This document shows, one piece after another, positions 61,039 through 64,000 of a DNA stretch of 64,000 nucleotides. The position numbers were made by a program, and so were the translations under genes. The DNA is taken from positions 90,613 to 154,612 of the forward strand of contig DDFE01000197.1 of assembly GCA_002336985.1 (NCBI GenBank), given 5' to 3'. Positions within the stretch are counted from its first letter, which is position 1. Each line of letters begins with the position of its first letter. This stretch comes from Sphingomonadales bacterium UBA1936. GTDB taxonomy: Bacteria > Pseudomonadota > Alphaproteobacteria > Sphingomonadales > Sphingomonadaceae. The notes under the pieces are model-generated. The model worked only from the letters and a program-made list of their open reading frames with translations. It was not told where the DNA came from and did not search any database.

Positions 61039-61407
61039 TCTAATAAAATGACATTCTTGTAGCCTCAAAGCCTCTGAAATTGGCTTGGAGAGCAGAACCA
61101 GCACGCCTAGCGTGACCGAGTTCAGAACAACGCCGCTCTCGTTAGCGTGGCTCCTATATGGCACCTAGCGTGACAAAGGTCCGATCCGGGACCATTATCG
61201 TTCGGCTAAGTACTTGATCTCAAATAGTAAAATTTCGTCGTGTAGAACGAACGCTTGGTCGCGTGACCTCTTTTTGAGTCCGGCGCGTCTACCAATTCCA
61301 CCACGCCCGCACGGCGACCGGCAATCGCTGCCGGTGACGAAATCTGAGCGCGCCATAATCAAGCAATGACGCAATTGCCAGAATGGAAATCGGCAATCCG
61401 TAAAGTC
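61039..61407. other. Lower-GC region after tRNA-Leu with direct repeats
   Basis: No gene is seen between the tRNA and the PstS-like gene. The patch 61039-61270 is clearly more AT-rich than the window. CCTAGCGTGAC occurs twice (61106-61116 and 61164-61174). The end of the region holds the inverted tRNA fragment listed separately. It looks like the scar of an integrated element. Confidence 0.6.
61272..61310 (-). other. Inverted 5' fragment of a tRNA-Leu gene
   Basis: Read on the minus strand, these 39 bases begin with GCGGGCGTGGTGGAATTGGT and run through the D arm to GACTCAAAA in the anticodon loop. They differ from the intact tRNA-Leu at 60952 in two positions, then the likeness stops at the anticodon loop, a usual integrase crossover place. 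No 3' half follows. It is a partial, non-functional copy, perhaps of another leucine isoacceptor. Confidence 0.8.
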
Positions 61408-62283
61408 TCAGCGCCCCGCCACCGGCCGGTATGGCCCCGGCGCGATCGCTGCTCGCCCGGCCTCACCGTTAAGAAACGCCAGGAAAGCTTCGGACCGCTT
61501 CGCGCCCGGATGGGCATAAGCCATGACATTGCGGGTCAGCGGATAATTGTCGGCCTGTGGCAGGACGGGCATCCCGTCCTGAACGACCGGCACGATCCGC
61601 GTGCCCGCCAACGGCGAAGCATCGCCGATGCCGATCATCGTCGGATTGCCCGCGACAACCCTGGCGATGGCGGCAGCATCGGGTTCGACAACCCGCTGCC
61701 AGGCGACCTGTGTCGCATCGGCGAGGATCGCGTGCCGGACATAGCGCCCCGTCCCTGTGTCGAGTTTCGGCACGGCGATGCGGACCGGCTGCGACGCCAG
61801 CTTGCCGCCGACGCCGAGCGATGCCCATGTCGGGTCCGCCTTGCCTGGGCGGAAGAGCGACGCGAGCTGCGCCATGGTAATGCTGCGCAGCGGGTTGGCG
61901 GCGTTCACACGTACCGCGATCGAAGGCGAGTATTCAGGCGTCGCCACACTGCCCCGCATGACCGCGCGTTTTACGGGTGGTTTCAGGTATATCCACTCAT
62001 AGGCCTTGAGTTCCTGGTCCGCCCCGTCGCGACCGATGACCGCGATGTCCGCACGATATGTGTAGAGCAGGGTCATCGCGACATCGCTGCCCCGCGCCTC
62101 GATACGGACGTGTTGCCCCGGATTTGCGGCTTCGAATGCCTTGGCGGCCCGTTGCAATGTCGGCGCAATCTGCTTGCTCGTCGCGATGACGATCTCGTCC
62201 GGCAGGCCGACCCGTTCGGGCGGCAAGAGTTGCGCCGTTGCCATGGCCGGCACCAACGCCAGCAGTGCGATCCACGCCTTCAT
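61408..62283 (-). CDS. PstS-like phosphate-type substrate-binding protein
   Basis: A 291-residue periplasmic protein with a signal peptide (MKAWIALLALVPAMATA). SDVAMTLLYTYRADIAVIGR and AVRVNAANPLRSITMAQLAS are the PstS-like ligand-site and domain patterns, and the C-terminus has VMAYAHPGAKRSEAFLAFLN. It is the third in a run of three related genes on this strand. Its ATG overlaps the stop of the middle gene (ATGA). Ligand may be phosphate or another oxyanion. Confidence 0.83.
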   Translation of the reverse strand: MKAWIALLALVPAMATAQLLPPERVGLPDEIVIATSKQIAPTLQRAAKAFEAANPGQHVRIEARGSDVAMTLLYTYRADIAVIGRDGADQELKAYEWIYLKPPVKRAVMRGSVATPEYSPSIAVRVNAANPLRSITMAQLASLFRPGKADPTWASLGVGGKLASQPVRIAVPKLDTGTGRYVRHAILADATQVAWQRVVEPDAAAIARVVAGNPTMIGIGDASPLAGTRIVPVVQDGMPVLPQADNYPLTRNVMAYAHPGAKRSEAFLAFLNGEAGRAAIAPGPYRPVAGR

Positions 62284-63350
62284 TGGAGTTTCCCCCGTTC
62301 GCGCGCCGCGATGGCGGGACTGAGCGGCAGGTAACCACTCTCCTCGACCATCGCCGTCTGCCCCTCGCGGCTCAGCACATAGCGCAGGAATTCGCGCTCG
62401 GCCGCCGGCATCGGCTTTCCGGGGGCATGGTCGATATAGGCCGGGATGATGCGGACCAGCGGATAGGTCCGGTCGATCAGCGTCGCATTGCTCGCGGTCA
62501 CATATGGCCCCTTCGCGTCCCAGGCGAGCGGCACCGCCCGCACATCCGGATTGGCGAAACGCACGTTCGAAATGGCGATGCCGTTCGGATCCTTCGCCAA
62601 TGCTTCCAGGATCAGTTGCCCATGCTGGACGATGGTCCCGTCCGGCTGGGTAACCGGCATGTATTCGCGCACCGCCGGGTTCCAGCGGTGGCTGTCGCAC
62701 AGCACCCGTTCGCGGAAGAACAGGGCGAAATCGACGTCGGTCTTCCATGAATAGGGAGCAATCGGCTTGTTCGCCCACGATCCCGTCAGGCCCAGCCCGC
62801 CCCACGTCCGGACGTTACGCTTCGCGCATTTATGCTCTGCGCCGAATGCCTCTTCCAGTTGCGCGCGCGTCAGCTTCGCGATCGGGTTGTCCTTGTGGAC
62901 GAAGATCATGTGCGCATAGTCGAAGAAATTGGTGTCGACGCTGCCGTTGGCGATCTCGATCATCGTCGGCGGATAGCCCTTGGCGCGCGTGAATTCGCGG
63001 GCCGACTCCGGGCTGATCTCCTCGCCCAGGATCGCGAGTGTGCCCGCGTCGACCGACAGAGCACCGATCGCCGACGCCGTACCATACATTTTGTAGTCGA
63101 GCTTCACGCCCGGCTGCTGCTTCTGGAACTCATCGAACCAACGCTTGATCAGCAGGCCCATGAAGTCGCGCTTGAAGCTGCCATGCCCCCACAGGCTGAT
63201 CGTTCCAGAAACCTGCCCCTGCGGTTTATAACTGGGCAGCGCCTCCAGCGCCCGCGCGACGGCGGGGTCGGACGTGCCCGTCACCTGCGCGCTCACCGGC
63301 GTCGCAAAGGCGAGGCCAAGCGCTGCGATGACATTGGTCATCCGTCTCAT
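62280..63350 (-). CDS. PstS-like substrate-binding protein
   Basis: A 356-residue exported protein. Signal peptide MRRMTNVIAALGLAFATPVS plus A, then SGTISLWGHGSFKRDFMGLL and MIFVHKDNPIAKLTRAQLEE, with a PstS-like C-terminus (PAYIDHAPGKPMPAAEREFL, then REGQTAMVEESGYLPL). It is the middle of three linked genes. Start and stop overlap its neighbours in ATGA form. No permease or ATPase lies in the window. Confidence 0.85.
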   Translation of the reverse strand: MRRMTNVIAALGLAFATPVSAQVTGTSDPAVARALEALPSYKPQGQVSGTISLWGHGSFKRDFMGLLIKRWFDEFQKQQPGVKLDYKMYGTASAIGALSVDAGTLAILGEEISPESAREFTRAKGYPPTMIEIANGSVDTNFFDYAHMIFVHKDNPIAKLTRAQLEEAFGAEHKCAKRNVRTWGGLGLTGSWANKPIAPYSWKTDVDFALFFRERVLCDSHRWNPAVREYMPVTQPDGTIVQHGQLILEALAKDPNGIAISNVRFANPDVRAVPLAWDAKGPYVTASNATLIDRTYPLVRIIPAYIDHAPGKPMPAAEREFLRYVLSREGQTAMVEESGYLPLSPAIAARERGKLQ

Positions 63351-64000
63351 GGTGTTTCTCCGATTATGGCAATTTGTGCCGAGGCCGTGGCGGGATCGAG
63401 CGGCAGGTATCCATGGTCTGCCTTGACCAGTGCCTGCCCTTCCGAGCCCAGCACCCAGCCGAGGAACGCGGCGACATCGGGCTTCAACGCCTCACCGGGC
63501 GCACGATCGACATAGGCAAAGACCCGCCGCGCCAGCAGATAGCGCCGTGAAACGATCGAACTTTCGTCCGGCGTTACGCCATCGAGCGGCAAAAGCTTCA
63601 ATCCGCCCCGGGCTTGTGCCGGGTTGGCGATCACCAGTGCTGCCGGGTCGCGCCGCCCTGCTGCTCCGGCGCGGTCGGCCGCATCCTCAACCGTCCCGTC
63701 GAAGCGGCGTCCATCGTTAAATTCAGTGATCCGATCCCAGCACATGCGCCGTCCGTTCGCCGTCACGACCTGCTGGAAATACCGGCCCGTGCGCGTGCCG
63801 AAGTCATAGCTGTAGATACGGACCGGCCGGCTGGCCCATGCGCCTTTCAGGCCCAACCCGCCCCAGGTCGCCACCGCTCCCGGCTTGCCGCAATCGATGA
63901 CCGACGCGAGCTGCGCCAGCGACAGGCCGCCGATCGGGTTGGCCTTGTTCGCGAGGACAGCAATCGCATCGGACTTGCCCGGCACCGAGACACTGCCGTT
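63347..64000 (-). CDS. PstS-like substrate-binding protein (5' end outside the window)
   Basis: A partial gene: its coding sequence continues past the right edge, with NGSVSVPGKSDAIAVLANKA read from the edge inward. The visible 217 residues contain NPIGGLSLAQLASVIDCGKP and VFAYVDRAPGEALKPDVAAF, then SEGQALVKADHGYLPL, closely resembling the middle gene's C-terminus. It is the first of three tandem binding proteins and its stop overlaps the next start. Confidence 0.82.
   Translation of the reverse strand, partial: NGSVSVPGKSDAIAVLANKANPIGGLSLAQLASVIDCGKPGAVATWGGLGLKGAWASRPVRIYSYDFGTRTGRYFQQVVTANGRRMCWDRITEFNDGRRFDGTVEDAADRAGAAGRRDPAALVIANPAQARGGLKLLPLDGVTPDESSIVSRRYLLARRVFAYVDRAPGEALKPDVAAFLGWVLGSEGQALVKADHGYLPLDPATASAQIAIIGETP

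Overview
The window is about 64 kb of GC-rich, gene-dense DNA. It looks like a chromosomal segment of an alphaproteobacterium of the order Sphingomonadales, most likely Sphingomonas or a close relative. Supporting signs are a PEPxxWA-type C-terminal sorting signal, alphaproteobacterial LexA boxes (GTTC-N7-GTTC), EcfG-type general-stress promoters (GGAAC-N16-CGTT or TGTT), an imuA-imuB-dnaE2 cassette, and many small proteins of kinds common in sphingomonads. This assignment rests on gene content and motifs only, because no rRNA is present.

Layout. 1-1.2 kb: the tail of an unknown gene, a pterin-carbinolamine dehydratase pseudogene with two nonsense codons, and an SDR, all overlapping. 1.2-7.4 kb: DUF1810, then imuA-imuB-dnaE2 behind a perfect LexA box. 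7.6-14.4 kb: DUF2252, MipA/OmpV, a second barrel protein and a run of small proteins, one with a perfect EcfG promoter. 14.7-22 kb: a cation/proton antiporter, the TIGR02587/TIGR02588 pair, an SDR, a lipid- or Tat-type secreted S41-like protein, a membrane-anchored AraC regulator and DUF2834. 22.5-36.3 kb: GlsB-type protein (EcfG promoter), an AI-2E family protein, a PEP-CTERM protein, an ArsR regulator with a small partner, PilZ, DUF1993, an Lrp regulator divergent from an S41 peptidase, an S9 peptidase, AraC, an amidohydrolase, and a second AI-2E protein. 36.3-44.8 kb: an FAD/NAD(P)-binding protein with a frameshift, DUF1543 without its expected stop, CsbD and DUF3309 proteins with matching EcfG promoters, AsmA, a GGDEF protein beside an A7 tract, hypotheticals and an SDR. 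44.9-54 kb: an iron-sulfur photolyase, a DUF2231 and sugar dehydrogenase pair, a single-domain response regulator, a cation efflux protein, an L,D-transpeptidase and M23 peptidase pair, and a hemerythrin with a histone-H1-like tail. 54-60.5 kb: a LexA-box-preceded SRAP-like gene overlapping alkB, kaiC overlapping-adjacent to a hybrid histidine kinase, and xthA. 60.6-61.4 kb: a lower-GC patch with a frameshifted excisionase-type gene, tRNA-Leu(CAA) and an inverted tRNA-Leu 5' fragment. 61.4-64 kb: three tandem PstS-like binding proteins.

Two regulatory themes tie the genes together. DNA damage: LexA boxes stand before imuA-imuB-dnaE2 and before the SRAP-like/alkB pair, and a photolyase and exonuclease III lie nearby. 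General stress: EcfG-type promoters stand before several very small proteins (DUF3072, GlsB, CsbD, DUF3309 and a one-TM protein followed by an AI-2E protein). No CRISPR array, rRNA, complete insertion sequence or integrase was seen.
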